From Aureobasidium sp. EXF-3400 (taxonomy: Eukaryota; Ascomycota; Dothideomycetes; Dothideales; Saccotheciaceae), in assembly GCA_024195585.1 (NCBI GenBank), contig SWBL01000231.1:1-64000 (forward strand): a DNA stretch of 64,000 nt, read 5' to 3'. Under the pieces are notes generated by a model. The model was not told where the DNA came from and searched no databases. It was given only the letters and a program-made list of their open reading frames with translations. The position numbers and the translations under genes were made by a program. The stretch's first letter is position 1. Every line of letters begins with the position of its first letter. Below are positions 22,418 to 32,805 of this stretch, in pieces.

Positions 22418-23273
22418 GAAAATGATTCAAAAGACAGACCTCCTATCACAGTTTGATATGTGATGTACCTAGCCCATCATTGACCAATATGACGCCCATG
22501 GAGCCCGACCGCCTAGCTGACAGTCAAATACTGCTCGGGCTCTCACAAGGCCACAGGTGTGTAGCAGGCGAAATGATGTGGATGGAGCTTTTGTCGGCCA
22601 CAGTTCACACCAGATTGCTCTTGTGGCCCTTTCTAGAAGTACTCGGAATGGCCAGACCGAGACTCGGTCCGTCTGAAATTCGGGGCGACACGCTACGGTT
22701 CTTCAGTAACGTGACACGCACGCTTCAACGCTCTCTGCGTATGTATTCATCGTATGGATTTTTTCTGGCAAGAATCAGGCGGCGTGAATCTGATATCCAG
22801 ACCTCGGACTAGATTCTATAAGCCGGAGTATCGGGCATCAGATAGGATTTTACAAATTCTGAAAAACGCAAATCCCGCTGTTCGAATGACTGGAGCATAA
22901 TGGTACCTAATCCTTCTATGATGAACCGATGGAAAACGAGATTTAGATGTGTATAGTTCATCATGTTTACTCCATGGAATCTATGCGCTGAGGAACAGCA
23001 GCACTGGTCCGATGATGTAGCCTAATAATGGTATTTCTATAGAGCACTAGTGCGTGTGTGGTACATAAAGAAGAACCCTACAGAGATGTCTACTTGAACT
23101 TCGAACCAACCGAGCACCCTTGATTTGCTAGGCTGAGAATTTTGAAAGAGGACAACACGTATCATAAGGACCGCTATAGATTGACAAGAGCAACATAAGA
23201 CAGAGTTCCTGACATCTGTAGCACAAGGTGATGACACGATATAGAATGCCCCTGAGGGGCGGTGTTGAAGACC
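22418..23273. other. Intergenic
   Basis: No gene seen. Short frames at 22453-22812 and 23037-23237 lack motifs. It separates two genes that converge here. Confidence 0.4.
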
Positions 23274-24092
23274 TTATGCTATGCGTTTTGACCCTGCACT
23301 TGCTAATCTTGACGATTTTCGACGAGTTTCACCACCTAACCCTTGACATTCGGATTGATCTTTCTTCCGGGCTAGCTTACGCTTCTGCGCTTGGCTTGAT
23401 GAAGACCGAGCACTCTCCTTCCGCTTTGGAGAATTCTCGTTGATATTGATGCCTGACGTCGAAGCCGCCTGCAAGTGACTGTGCGAAGCAAGCAGCTCAC
23501 GAATCGCTTGTATCTGAGGGTCTATCTTTCCTTCCAATCTCTCCTTAAGATGACTGATCTGTGAAAGTATTCGATCCTGCGAGGTTCGAGTCTGGTCTAT
23601 GTCGTCCCGTAATTCTGGAATTTGCTCCAGTGAGCTCCCAATCTGACCGTGCAAGTTCTCCCGACTCTGCAGAAGGCCTTCTAGTCGTGCGATCCTGACA
23701 TTCAATTCACTGAGTTGACGCGCAGCGTCTTCGAAATATGTCTCGAGATCTTTCGAGTGAGGTAAATATCCCCCACTTGGTCGTGCTTCAGTCTTTGACT
23801 TCATCCTCGGAGCAAGATTTTGATCTTCTAGAGATTCGATCCGATCACGAACACATCCACTTGGGTGACGGGGATAAAGGTCTGGCTGCTGGGAAGGCCA
23901 AAAAGAACAAGGGTTGACTTGTGTTTGGACAAGGGAATGACTTGGTGGATGCGGGATATTCCTCGGAAATCCATGGTGATGTGCATAGTGTGCAGGATGA
24001 GGGGTCCATGGGTGAGAGCCAGAATTGTACCGGACATAATTATTCGTATTGATCATGTTGTTCATGTTGTTCATGTTGTTCGTGTTGTTCAT
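23274..24092 (-). CDS. Coiled-coil protein with basic C-terminus (272 aa)
   Basis: The frame is open from 24161, but the first ATG is at 24092, directly at an Asn/Met repeat (MNNTNNMNNMNN) encoded by a 9-nt tandem repeat. A His/Pro-rich segment follows, then a predicted coiled coil of about 90 residues (LETYFEDAARQLSELNVRIARLEGLLQ on to SQISHLKERLEGKI), then a Lys/Arg/Ser-rich tail (KRKESARSSSS, KRKLARKK, RRKSSRLASAGSKR) with several possible nuclear signals. I recognise no family. It could be a nuclear scaffold or DNA-associated protein. The true start could be in an upstream exon, because coding-like sequence continues to 24161. Confidence 0.6.
   Translation of the reverse strand: MNNTNNMNNMNNMINTNNYVRYNSGSHPWTPHPAHYAHHHGFPRNIPHPPSHSLVQTQVNPCSFWPSQQPDLYPRHPSGCVRDRIESLEDQNLAPRMKSKTEARPSGGYLPHSKDLETYFEDAARQLSELNVRIARLEGLLQSRENLHGQIGSSLEQIPELRDDIDQTRTSQDRILSQISHLKERLEGKIDPQIQAIRELLASHSHLQAASTSGININENSPKRKESARSSSSQAQKRKLARKKDQSECQGLGGETRRKSSRLASAGSKRIA
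24054..24089. repeat. Four-copy 9-nt tandem repeat (CATGTTGTT)
   Basis: Three perfect units and one with a single change, in frame inside the coiled-coil gene, encoding repeated Asn-Asn-Met on the minus strand. Such in-frame repeats vary easily in length. Confidence 0.85.
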
Positions 24093-24961
24093 GCCGTTCC
24101 TTAGTGGAAACAAGGTGATATTCTTGAGCAGCGGAGCTGAGACTAAGTCTCTCTGGCTCAACTACTGTACTACCATCTTGGAGAGATGTGTTTTTCAGAT
24201 GCTAGTAAACAAGGCTAACTGTAGCTCCTTTGTTGATCCATGTGCTGCCTGTTCCACCGTGTCCTAATTTGGTGGGCGGTAATGGGCAATAGTCGCTCAA
24301 GCCAATTTGTAATATTCAGATTGACCCAAGTATTGGCCTCAGATAGTCGCGTGCGATCGAGAAAATGCGCAGTCGTAATTCATGTGGACTGCTCCATAAG
24401 GAAAGATAAGGACGAGTTTACCAAGGCTCGATAGATTACCATACCGGGATGGATTCCCTCCTAGGTTTAGCGTGCCGGCTTAGCGTGACAACGCAAGACA
24501 TTGCGGACATTGCGATTCCTCCTACTGTAAAATATTCTATATTCCTCAATCTCGTGGACCTTGCATGGTGGAATCATAAAAGACTTAAACATTATGCCTT
24601 TTGGCGTCTTTGAAAAGCGCTCACCTGACAAAAAGATTGCTGTTTTCCATCTTTTTTTTTTTGAGTAAAGTCATAGTGATTGTGGACGCCTTTCTGGTGA
24701 CCGCTTTTTTTTTTTAATGAGACGTTTAAGGAAGGTAACGATCTACAGGAATTTGAGGAAGCAATGACTAGTCTCAGAGTCTACTACGGCTGTCGTGGAA
24801 ATGGGTTTGTAGGGAACTGGGTACCATGCAGCATGTCAGCTAAGCTAACGCTGGGTTGTACCTAACAGCGATCTATTTCTTACTTAGTAATGAGATCAAG
24901 AAGAAGAATGCTGTAGAAATGATCCTCTTTACATCAAATGTCTGTTCAAAAAACCATCCTG
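24093..24961. other. Intergenic with two T11 tracts
   Basis: No gene seen. Two runs of eleven T lie at 24652-24662 and 24705-24715, 42 nt apart. The left side is upstream of the coiled-coil gene. Confidence 0.4.
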
Positions 24962-25414
24962 CTACGTTAGGTTTGGGGATTTGGGTTTTTCCGACAACTC
25001 AACTGCATCTTGTTTCCTGGTATTCGCGGTCGATCTCTGGCTCTCGAGAAAATTCCGGACTCTGTCCTGTCCCTCAAGAGAAGGAGAGGGAAAAGGGGTG
25101 GCAGGACGCGGTGCCATCTTATCAACGGGCGGATGCGGCTCAGATTGTGTCTTGCGTTCCTCGAATGTTATCTTCATGGTGGAACTATTCCAGACGAAGT
25201 CGTATAAGCTCTGGAGCGGGTACTTTATAGTTGCTCCCATGTCCGTATCCATACGACCGTTCCGCAGATTCGATAGACTCTTACAGGAGATTTGAGCATC
25301 TGAGCAGCAATTGTAGGATAGCACGACACGGAAAATATGGATCCATGCTTGATTCATCTTCCTGCTAGGCTCAATCCGGCAAACTTTAGTAAGGATGGAA
25401 GATATTTCACCCAT
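24962..25414 (-). CDS. Hypothetical protein (150 aa)
   Basis: Open frame from ATG 25414 (MGEISSILTK). It has a hydrophobic/cysteine segment (IHIFRVVLSYNCCSDAQISCKSL) and a hydrophilic, proline-rich C-terminus (RPATPFPSPSLEGQDRV). Composition looks protein-like, but no family is recognised and no intron partner is seen. It may be a single-exon gene or one exon of a larger one. Confidence 0.4.
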   Translation of the reverse strand: MGEISSILTKVCRIEPSRKMNQAWIHIFRVVLSYNCCSDAQISCKSLSNLRNGRMDTDMGATIKYPLQSLYDFVWNSSTMKITFEERKTQSEPHPPVDKMAPRPATPFPSPSLEGQDRVRNFLESQRSTANTRKQDAVELSEKPKSPNLT

Positions 25415-26164
25415 GATATTATATTCAAGCAAACATGCCAAGGGCAATCGTGATGCGAATGATCAAAGGTCTGCTTAGCTGAACAATGCAATTCAACCAA
25501 AGATTTTGATCATAGGGGCGCCAGCGATGATCGTGCAACTACATAACCCCTGTAACACATGTGGGAGTAGCATCACCAGAGAACAGCTCACGAGAGATGA
25601 TGTAGCATTGTGCTTCCTTGGATGGGATCGTTAGAATTGTCTGTTCATCGCTGTCATGCAGCGACCAAGATCTTGTTAGACACATCTTAATCAGAGAAGC
25701 GCATCGACTCCACCATCCCAAATTGGAGACCAGGGTTGTCGACATAGGCTCGGATGGACACTGGCAGAGCATCGGTATATGAGGAGCGCTGCACTGGTCG
25801 AGTACACTGTAGATGTGAGAGTGATGAGCTGATTGTGTCTGACTAGTCATCATGGCAGCTCTGTCTCTTCTACATAACCATGTGGCCTTATCACGCAGAC
25901 TTTTGCCTAGACTTCGACATATTGTTGGCAGGCGTATGTGAGAGGCTGGCATATGAAGCTAACAATGTCTTCCTGATGACTTAGTAGATCTGACAGAGTG
26001 TCACTATAAGTACTACCGTACTCTCCGATCATACTTCGGAAGATCTTAATATCTCCAGGCCATAGTTTGACCCAATAACGTATCAAAAGCGCGCATAGAT
26101 AAGACTGATTGCCTTCTGCCTATCTTCGTATTTCCCTGGTGCGATATCCTGGTACGTGTTCTTC
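25415..26164. other. Intergenic with weak minus-strand ORF
   Basis: A minus-strand frame at 25539-25952 (137 codons, ATG start) has several cysteines but no motif. I do not call it a gene. Confidence 0.3.
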
Positions 26165-26506
26165 ATGGTCAAGGCTGGCACACATCCTCGAGTTCCGACG
26201 GTAAATCAGTCTCGGTTCGCTCCAGATCTGATGAAACCTTTACCCCCTGAACCTCTGAACATAACCAAAACTCCTCTCATCACACCTAAGGCTCGTATAC
26301 GCCAGATACCACCGGGATCTTCGAAGAAAGACCCTGGGATGTCCGTAAACTTTGTTTATCTGGTGTTTTTCACGAATGCGGATGGGAAAAGCATGCACAT
26401 CTTCTCTATTCAGCCTGACGGATGCAACGACACTCAGTCGATGACTGTTCTGGGTTTTTGCACCGATGCTTTTAATGCAGTGGCCGAGGAAAGGAACTTT
26501 TTCTGA
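26165..26506 (+). CDS. Hypothetical small protein (113 aa)
   Basis: Starts at ATG 26165 (MVKAGTHPRV). A proline-rich N-terminal half is followed by a compact-looking C-terminal segment (MSVNFVYLVFFTNADGKSMHIFSIQPDG, then LGFCTDAFNAVAEERNFF). The amphipathic pattern and lack of low complexity suggest real coding sequence. No family is recognised and there is no signal peptide. Confidence 0.4.
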   Translation: MVKAGTHPRVPTVNQSRFAPDLMKPLPPEPLNITKTPLITPKARIRQIPPGSSKKDPGMSVNFVYLVFFTNADGKSMHIFSIQPDGCNDTQSMTVLGFCTDAFNAVAEERNFF

Positions 26507-26639
26507 GAGATGCTGTTTAGCTACCAATTCCTCCTTTCATACTGGAGATTCAATACCGTTATTGATTGATACCATGTTATACACTCCGGCATAGACATAT
26601 CTAGCTATCAGTGTTGTGATTCGTCCTAACAGTAGATCG

Positions 26640-26912
26640 TCATGACGAGTCCTGCGGGTCGGAAAGAGAGAGTAAGCGGCTCTCACCGCCTTTCCAGGTG
26701 TGATCGATCGTATTCAGCACATGAGACGTCGTTTGATTCGATTGGGAATCCGAAATGAGTGTGACTGGCCTCCACTGAGATTGAGTATACACTATATGAG
26801 CGTCTTGATCGGGACCGAAGGCCATGAGACCGTGCAAGTTCTGTACTAAAGAGGATAGTCGAGAGTTCATACGTCGCTGGTCAGTGATGTACTCGCAATG
26901 ATAGCTTGTCAT
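26640..26912 (-). CDS. Hypothetical small ORF (90 aa)
   Basis: ATG 26912 opens a frame with MTSYHCEYITDQRRMNSRL and HIVYTQSQWRPVTLI. Hydrophilic, no motif, no splice partner. It lies between two plus-strand genes. Weakly supported by composition only. Confidence 0.25.
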   Translation of the reverse strand: MTSYHCEYITDQRRMNSRLSSLVQNLHGLMAFGPDQDAHIVYTQSQWRPVTLISDSQSNQTTSHVLNTIDHTWKGGESRLLSLSDPQDSS

Positions 26913-27077
26913 AAGAAACGGTTCCCTCTATTCCTATGTAATGACCAAAATCATGTCACAGAACCTGTACGGCAGTATGTCATGAGACCACAATTCTTCG
27001 ACCACTATCTGCGTCATATCATCATCCTCACATCGAAGGAGTCGAGCTCATGCATCACATAATGATCAAGATGGCCG

Positions 27078-28076
27078 ATGTCCGTCCGTAATGCTAGGTC
27101 GATGGCGGGATACAAATATCCAGCTTCTCGAGCACTGCGGGTCAATATACAACATCGCTCAATACCCATCATCATGAGTCCCATCGAGGAAGAAACAATC
27201 TTAAGTTGCGCATCCGATTATGGTTCGGACGCTGGAGAAGGATTGTCTGGTGGGACTATCTACCAAGATCCGGCTCGCATACTAGGAGAGAACCTGAGTA
27301 TCATGGGTGCAACGTTCGGCTATATTCAAGACAATTTCTTCGACCATACTTGTCCTCCGGCTTATGGCATTGCAAAGGATCTGTTCGGTAGATGGACCCG
27401 AAAACATTTGAAAGACATCAGGCAACTGCTACTGTGCACAAGTGCAAGCGACAACGGTCTCAGTGCCCTTTGCGAGCCATTACATAGATGTTCTCCTGAA
27501 AAATTTGCTCGATTTAAGCCGAAGATGCCAGAGGCAAAATTGCCAAATGAGCGGCTTCTTTTACTATTCGACGCAGCTGAAGAGGCCAGACAACGCGCTA
27601 TGGATGCTTACCGCGATCTTGTTACCTTTTCCAACTATCCACTGTGTCAGATCCTAAGTTTTGGGTTACACGATATCCAGCACCCTCATGCGGCCCATGA
27701 CCAATTTTTCGTCTCCAATTTCGAGGACCTTTCAATCGTCGGGCACTATATCTCGAACGCAATGTTGAAGAGCGAAGAAGGGCTGATTGCCAGATATATA
27801 CAGATTCTGGACACAATTAGTGGGACAGAGATATCACTCAAGGAGAAGAAGATTGAACGAGAAGTCGTCAACCTTCAAATGCTATACTGGAATCCGAGCT
27901 CAATATCCTACCAACTACTGGAGGAGCAGTCGTGGAATGAGATTAACAAGCTCAAGTTTGAGCAGCTCCAGATTCTTCGCCAGTACGTCTCGCATGGTTG
28001 CGACGATAACTTCGAAACCATGAACAGTATATTTCAGTTACATTTCGTACACCCACGTATGAACACTCAAGCATGA
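27078..28076 (+). CDS. Hypothetical protein (332 aa)
   Basis: Single long frame starting at ATG 27078; a second in-frame ATG at 27174 (MSPIEEET) could be the true start. The protein is mostly helical and acidic, with a cysteine/histidine stretch (LCEPLHRCSPEKF) near the middle, a helix EAKLPNERLLLLFDAAEEARQRAMDAY-like segment after it, and a C-terminal helical region (SLKEKKIEREVV, LLEEQSWNEINKLKFEQLQILRQY). No signal peptide or membrane segment. I do not recognise a family. Length and codon pattern make it a likely real, probably lineage-restricted gene. Confidence 0.65.
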   Translation: MSVRNARSMAGYKYPASRALRVNIQHRSIPIIMSPIEEETILSCASDYGSDAGEGLSGGTIYQDPARILGENLSIMGATFGYIQDNFFDHTCPPAYGIAKDLFGRWTRKHLKDIRQLLLCTSASDNGLSALCEPLHRCSPEKFARFKPKMPEAKLPNERLLLLFDAAEEARQRAMDAYRDLVTFSNYPLCQILSFGLHDIQHPHAAHDQFFVSNFEDLSIVGHYISNAMLKSEEGLIARYIQILDTISGTEISLKEKKIEREVVNLQMLYWNPSSISYQLLEEQSWNEINKLKFEQLQILRQYVSHGCDDNFETMNSIFQLHFVHPRMNTQA

Positions 28077-29467
28077 ACATCTTCTAGAGCCTGCGATCAT
28101 GGACATGAGTAGCCGGTCTACGGTCCATTTAGTTTGAGGCGGACCTAGTAAGAAAATCTGGCGACGCGATGATGCATTACCGCAATAGTGTGAATCTCGC
28201 TTCCATCACCATGAATACGGTCTGCAAACAGAGCTTTATATTAGTACTGCTCAAAATCTGTCAGCACGATCTCTCTGATACAAGATCACTCGGTCATGGA
28301 TGATGGGAGCATAACGGCCAGAAGACATGTCTCCGGAGTCATCTTTTCCTGTGTCGTCGTGGTATGTCTAGTCCCGAAATGTCAAATCGTGTGTTGCGGT
28401 CTAGTTTTGTGCATCCGTCCGTGAATCAGAGCTGTGCAGATAGCATCGGCTGGCACAATCCATCTTAGCCTTTAAATTCGATTGTTACGTCAAGCTGTAT
28501 TGGTACACTCAACTCTACACAAATGGGTTGGTCCCAGGGAAGAGATCTTTTGATGTTAGATGCATGGATCTCGTGCTTGGCCTTGTACTTGGCAAGCGGG
28601 CAACGGATAAGGACCTAAACAAACAGGGATGACAACTGGCAAAGCTAGCCATGTCTGGGCAGATGAGAAAAAGTATGTGTCTCTGGTTGGTTCCTTCGAG
28701 CCCACTTCCATGGGAAAGTCTACTCTTCTATGATCGACAGAGAACATCCAGGGAGATGACTGGCACGGAACGCAATTTTCCCACAGACAACTTAAGCGTG
28801 TCGAAGCCGGGAGTTTTCCCAAAAGTTGCCATGGCTGTAACATCTTACGAGTTGAGCAATGCTCACGACACTCTAGATCAACTGTGCTTCACCATAGGAG
28901 AGACTCATCACTCAATCTGCTGTCTGCTTGTGGGATTGTGCAGTTCGAAGTGCTTGTTGTCGCCCTTGATCTGGCTCGACCGAGCTGACAAAGTATCCTC
29001 AATCAGCTGTGGGGGACATCAAATGAGCACTGGCGATGAGAAAAGGAGCGTAAGCAGCGATGTGTCCATGATTCTCTCCTATCAGACAGAAAGTCGCTTA
29101 CTTCATGCTCGACGTCTATGCTTATGAAATTTCTTATCAATTGTGTATTCTAGGCTTACGTGCCGCTCATTTTGATCTTCTAGGACTGTAACCATATCTT
29201 TTCCGACTTCCTGCACTGTTTGTCACTTTGCTGACAAGTACTCTCATATACATTCAACACCTTCCTACCCGGCAGAGGGTTCAAGTCACATTGGCAAGAT
29301 GGCCAGATCCGCAACGCTGAGTTAGTCTACTTTTCGGATTCAACATGTATCAGAGTCTGCCTGCTCTATCACAGTAGAACTTTTTCCAGCTTCGTCAACA
29401 ATAGACTTTCTACTTCGTCACACTACCAGATTTCCTACACTGTTCGATTTCTCCAAGAGTTATACTG
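28077..29467. other. Intergenic; promoter region of the H4-like gene
   Basis: No convincing gene (a 158-codon frame at 28651-29127 has no support). The last 200 bases are pyrimidine-rich, fitting a fungal promoter or 5' UTR for the histone-like gene at 29468. Confidence 0.4.
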
Positions 29468-29893
29468 ATGTTCGTTGGTTCGAAAGCTGAGTCTGGCCAG
29501 TTAAACATGAGAGGTCACGATGGTCAACAGTCTTTATCTAAAAGACTGACCCACAATGGGCGTGGAAAAAGTGGCAAAGGTCTTGGATCGCAGGGGGCCC
29601 GACGTCACCGCAGAATCTCCCGTGATACCATTGAAGGTATCACGAAGCCCTCTATACGCCGTCTGGCTCGTCGCGGTGGTGTCAAGCGTATCTCTGCCAC
29701 AGTCTATGAGGAGACACGTAGTGTTTTGAAGACCTTCCTCGAAGGTGTCATTCGTGACGCCGTCGCCTACACCGAGCATGCCCAACGCAAGACTGTCACT
29801 TCACTTGACATTGTCCACGCTCTCAAACGTCAGGGCCGTAAGCCATCTTGCCGTGATTTATATTCCCACCCGATCACTAACTCTACCTCGTAG
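29468..29893 (+). CDS. Divergent histone H4 variant (141 aa, intronless)
   Basis: The H4 fold is intact: [64 protein letters not shown]. It differs strongly from canonical H4 in places that are normally invariant. With H4 numbering (protein residue minus 29), K5, K8, K31, K44, K59, K79 and K91 remain, but K12 is Ser, K16 is Arg, K20 is Arg, K77 is Gln and Y88 is His. The N-terminus carries about 30 extra residues (from ATG 29468; the alternative ATG at 29507 leaves 17). The C-terminal TLYGFGG is replaced by a longer tail ending TNSTS. There are no introns, suggesting a retro-copy, but the frame is fully open, so it is under some constraint or young. It should enter nucleosomes with H3 if expressed, but cannot be acetylated at K16 or methylated at K20. 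Confidence 0.9.
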   Translation: MFVGSKAESGQLNMRGHDGQQSLSKRLTHNGRGKSGKGLGSQGARRHRRISRDTIEGITKPSIRRLARRGGVKRISATVYEETRSVLKTFLEGVIRDAVAYTEHAQRKTVTSLDIVHALKRQGRKPSCRDLYSHPITNSTS

Positions 29894-31153
29894 GTACCCT
29901 CTACGGCTTCGATAACTAGGCGTTTCTGCTATTGTCACACGTTGTGGGTCGACTCCACGCGTGACCTAGCAGTCTGATGTCGTGGCCACCGATCAAGAGC
30001 GATAACATATTGTTAAGGCCAGTGGCTTTAGAGGCAACGGCGACGTATCACAGAGTGAGGGGATCGAAGATAGCAACAATATGTAGTGATCCAGATTGAA
30101 CACTTGTGGGCTTTAGGATTCGGAGCTTATTGTCAGACGATTTTGGCCACTCTTTCCTTGATCCCTAGGGCAGAAAATGAATCATCTCTGCGTTTACACG
30201 GCCAAGTTTTCTGCCTTGGTCCTAGCGTTCGGTGATTGGATGCATACTTATCTGTGCATGCGAACAACCACAGGTTCCTATCATCAAGCTCGACGTTCGT
30301 TAAAAATCATGCTCTTTTCTGACTCTACAAGTAATCCATCCCCACATACAATAAAGTCTGTATCTGCAAGAATGCTTCAGACCATCGGATCATCAAAGCT
30401 CGCTGACAAACAAAAGATCATCATTCTGCGTAGAGCACGGTGTTCCCGCTTCCTGTCATTTGCTGTAGCCCCGTACCGAAGTGGCTTCAGTTACGCTGCC
30501 CCGAACTTCACAAAGGCCCGCTTTGACTAGCGTTTACACGATCGTAGCTTGACTTGCTATTGCAAGCCACCTGCGGGATACAAAGCCTTTGGTCACGATG
30601 ACGCCAACCTGCGATTTATCTGACACCACGACTAAGGTCTGCAAAAAGAGTGGGTGCAAGCGCTAGTTTGGGTTCATACAGGGGGCAATGACCGCTTCGG
30701 AGACCAGGCGGCTTGCATCACAACAGTCACTAATTTCAAGCAATCGAGGCAGTCTAAGAGAGTCGTCTAATGTAGAGTCTGCCTGTTCGTAAGTGGCGGA
30801 CGTCCGAACCATTCTATAACGGTCGAAAGATCTGTGAGATAGCACCGTTAAACGAGACTAAAGAGTGGAAGGAAGCCGTATAGAGAAAAGAAAGATTATG
30901 GAGATGAGATTCACGGGCTCAAAGCCTACAGTGAGACCATATTTAGGCTGCCACATGTAAGGATGGTTTCGAGTGGTCCCTGTGCGGAGTGGTTCGGAGG
31001 ACCGTGTCGCGTGAAAAGCGATAGCAAGCGTAAAAACATACATTCCGCAGTTACTATTTATAATTCCTGTCCAAGTTGACTTCCAGATTGCAACCCCACG
31101 TCTACCATCAAGTGTAGCTACGACACTGACCAAACCGTAGACCGAAACTTCCC
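29894..31153. other. Intergenic
   Basis: 1.26 kb without a supported gene. Frames at 30177-30530 and 30858-31133 lack motifs. Confidence 0.4.
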
Positions 31154-32805
31154 TTAATCAATGTTTTGACCATTGTTGTCCTGATCGCCGATGAAAGCAT
31201 TGATTCTTCTCCGAGAAAATTCTCTACTGGCTACAGCTTGCGCCTTGGTTTCCTGCAGCGATCTTGCAGAGGAGTCGAGATCAGCGACCACTTGTTTGAG
31301 ACGGTCGATCTCAGCCTTCATAGCAGCCTGCACAATATTACAGTCCTTGATTGCCACATCAATGTGCCCTTCCATAGCTCTTACCCGCCTGATATCATCT
31401 AATGCTTGTTGGGCATCTTGAAAGGTACTGACAGGCTGCGTTGTCATTGAACCTAGCGTCGTGTTTGCCCCGAGCTGCCTTGCGATATCCTTGAAAGCTG
31501 CCTGCGCGTCGCCACTACTTCGTTCGCAGGACGAAAGGTGTTTCTGGAACACTAGCGGCTGCTGTTGGTGGCAGTCACTGAAATCCTTGACATGCATCCC
31601 GATCATGGCTGCTAGATGGACGGGCAGTGCTCTTTCAGGGGACATGTCTTGGACGGCAGAACCGGTCTGCAACTCCCTAGCAACGGATCCTGTGGGTTCT
31701 CTTTCAACAGCGATGCATTGAGGTACGGACACAAAACCATCTGCCGTCACGACTACAGGGGATGGGGAGGGCGTGCTGATGATCGGACCACTCTCGTGGA
31801 CAGAAGGCTGGGGATCGAGAGCTGATACCTCTTCCAGCCGGTCGACCGGAGGCGGGTAAGCCTGCTGCAACTCGTGCGGTTGAGTATGTTGGCTTAGCTC
31901 AACTGCTAGTGCTGCAGCTGGTCCATCCGATTCACCTGCAGGCGGACTCTGACCTGCGCTTGCGATCACGTTGTTGATCATCTGGGCAATTCCAACCGAA
32001 ATTGTGTCTGGAAGTGTCGTAGCTCCGTCTTCGTTTGTCTCTTGATTCTCCTCGGCTGATTCAGTCTCATGTGCAGAGACACGATCGCTGGTCGTATTAT
32101 ACCGTTCACCTGATGCATGCTCTTGGAGGGCATCTACACCAACTGTGGTGTCAGGTTCGCTAGGAGCAAAAATCTTCTCCAACGACTCGTCCGTCATGAG
32201 GGGAGAGTTGTTCGGGTCTTTCAAGTGCCAGATTTGCTTCCTCTCTTCGTTTTGATGCCCCTTCCTAAAGATAGCTTTATCGCCACGAGAGTGAGAGCTC
32301 AAGGCGGCGCTGACGTTTGGCTTTATTACGTTCAGATCATTTCCCTTTAGTCCGGTCGCGTGAACCACTACGGAGATCTGTTCAGAGGTGCGACCCTCTG
32401 GATGTTCCAATAGAACATTCTTCGCAAGCTGCGCAAAGGTCTCCTCGCCCTTGGTCAAACTTGGTGAAGCGATCTGAGTGGCGTTCTGCCTGTTCACTGC
32501 TTCCCATGCGGCCCCCTTTGGTGTACTGCTGATCACTGGTGAATTGCTGATCACATCACTGATGGATCCTCGTACTGGACCTGAAGGTGAGAAAGGAGGG
32601 ACGATCCGCGCTTGCTTTGCAACTCGCACCCCATTTCGCACCTCATTTCCGGTGGATTTTCTCGCTTTTCTGTGTCAGTGCATGACCTCCTTTGGATCTC
32701 GTCGGCATAGAGTAGTTGCGCACCTCTTTTGCGTCCGCTCTCGCGACCTAACCGCGTCGACGCGTCGCTACCTGGTGGCAAGCCATCGTTGTTCGATTCA
32801 CTCAT
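31154..32805 (-). CDS. Nuclear-type protein with HARE-HTH-like winged helix and coiled coil (522 aa)
   Basis: The large exon (32669-31154) has no ATG near its beginning. An 83-nt intron (32670-32752; donor GTTAGG, end CTGACACAG) joins it in frame to a first exon starting at ATG 32805 (MSESNNDG), giving a basic junction (STRKARKSTGNEVRNGVR). Residues of about 93-167 look like a HARE-HTH/winged-helix domain: ETFAQLAKNVLLEHPEGRTSEQI, then KPNVSAALSSHSRGDKAIFRKG and IWHL at the end. The middle is acidic and proline-rich. The C-terminus has a coiled coil (DIRRVRAMEGHIDVAIKD, EIDRLKQVVADLDSSARSLQ). Such winged helices occur in chromatin and DNA-repair proteins, so a chromatin role is a reasonable inference. 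The donor is not perfect consensus. Confidence 0.65.
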
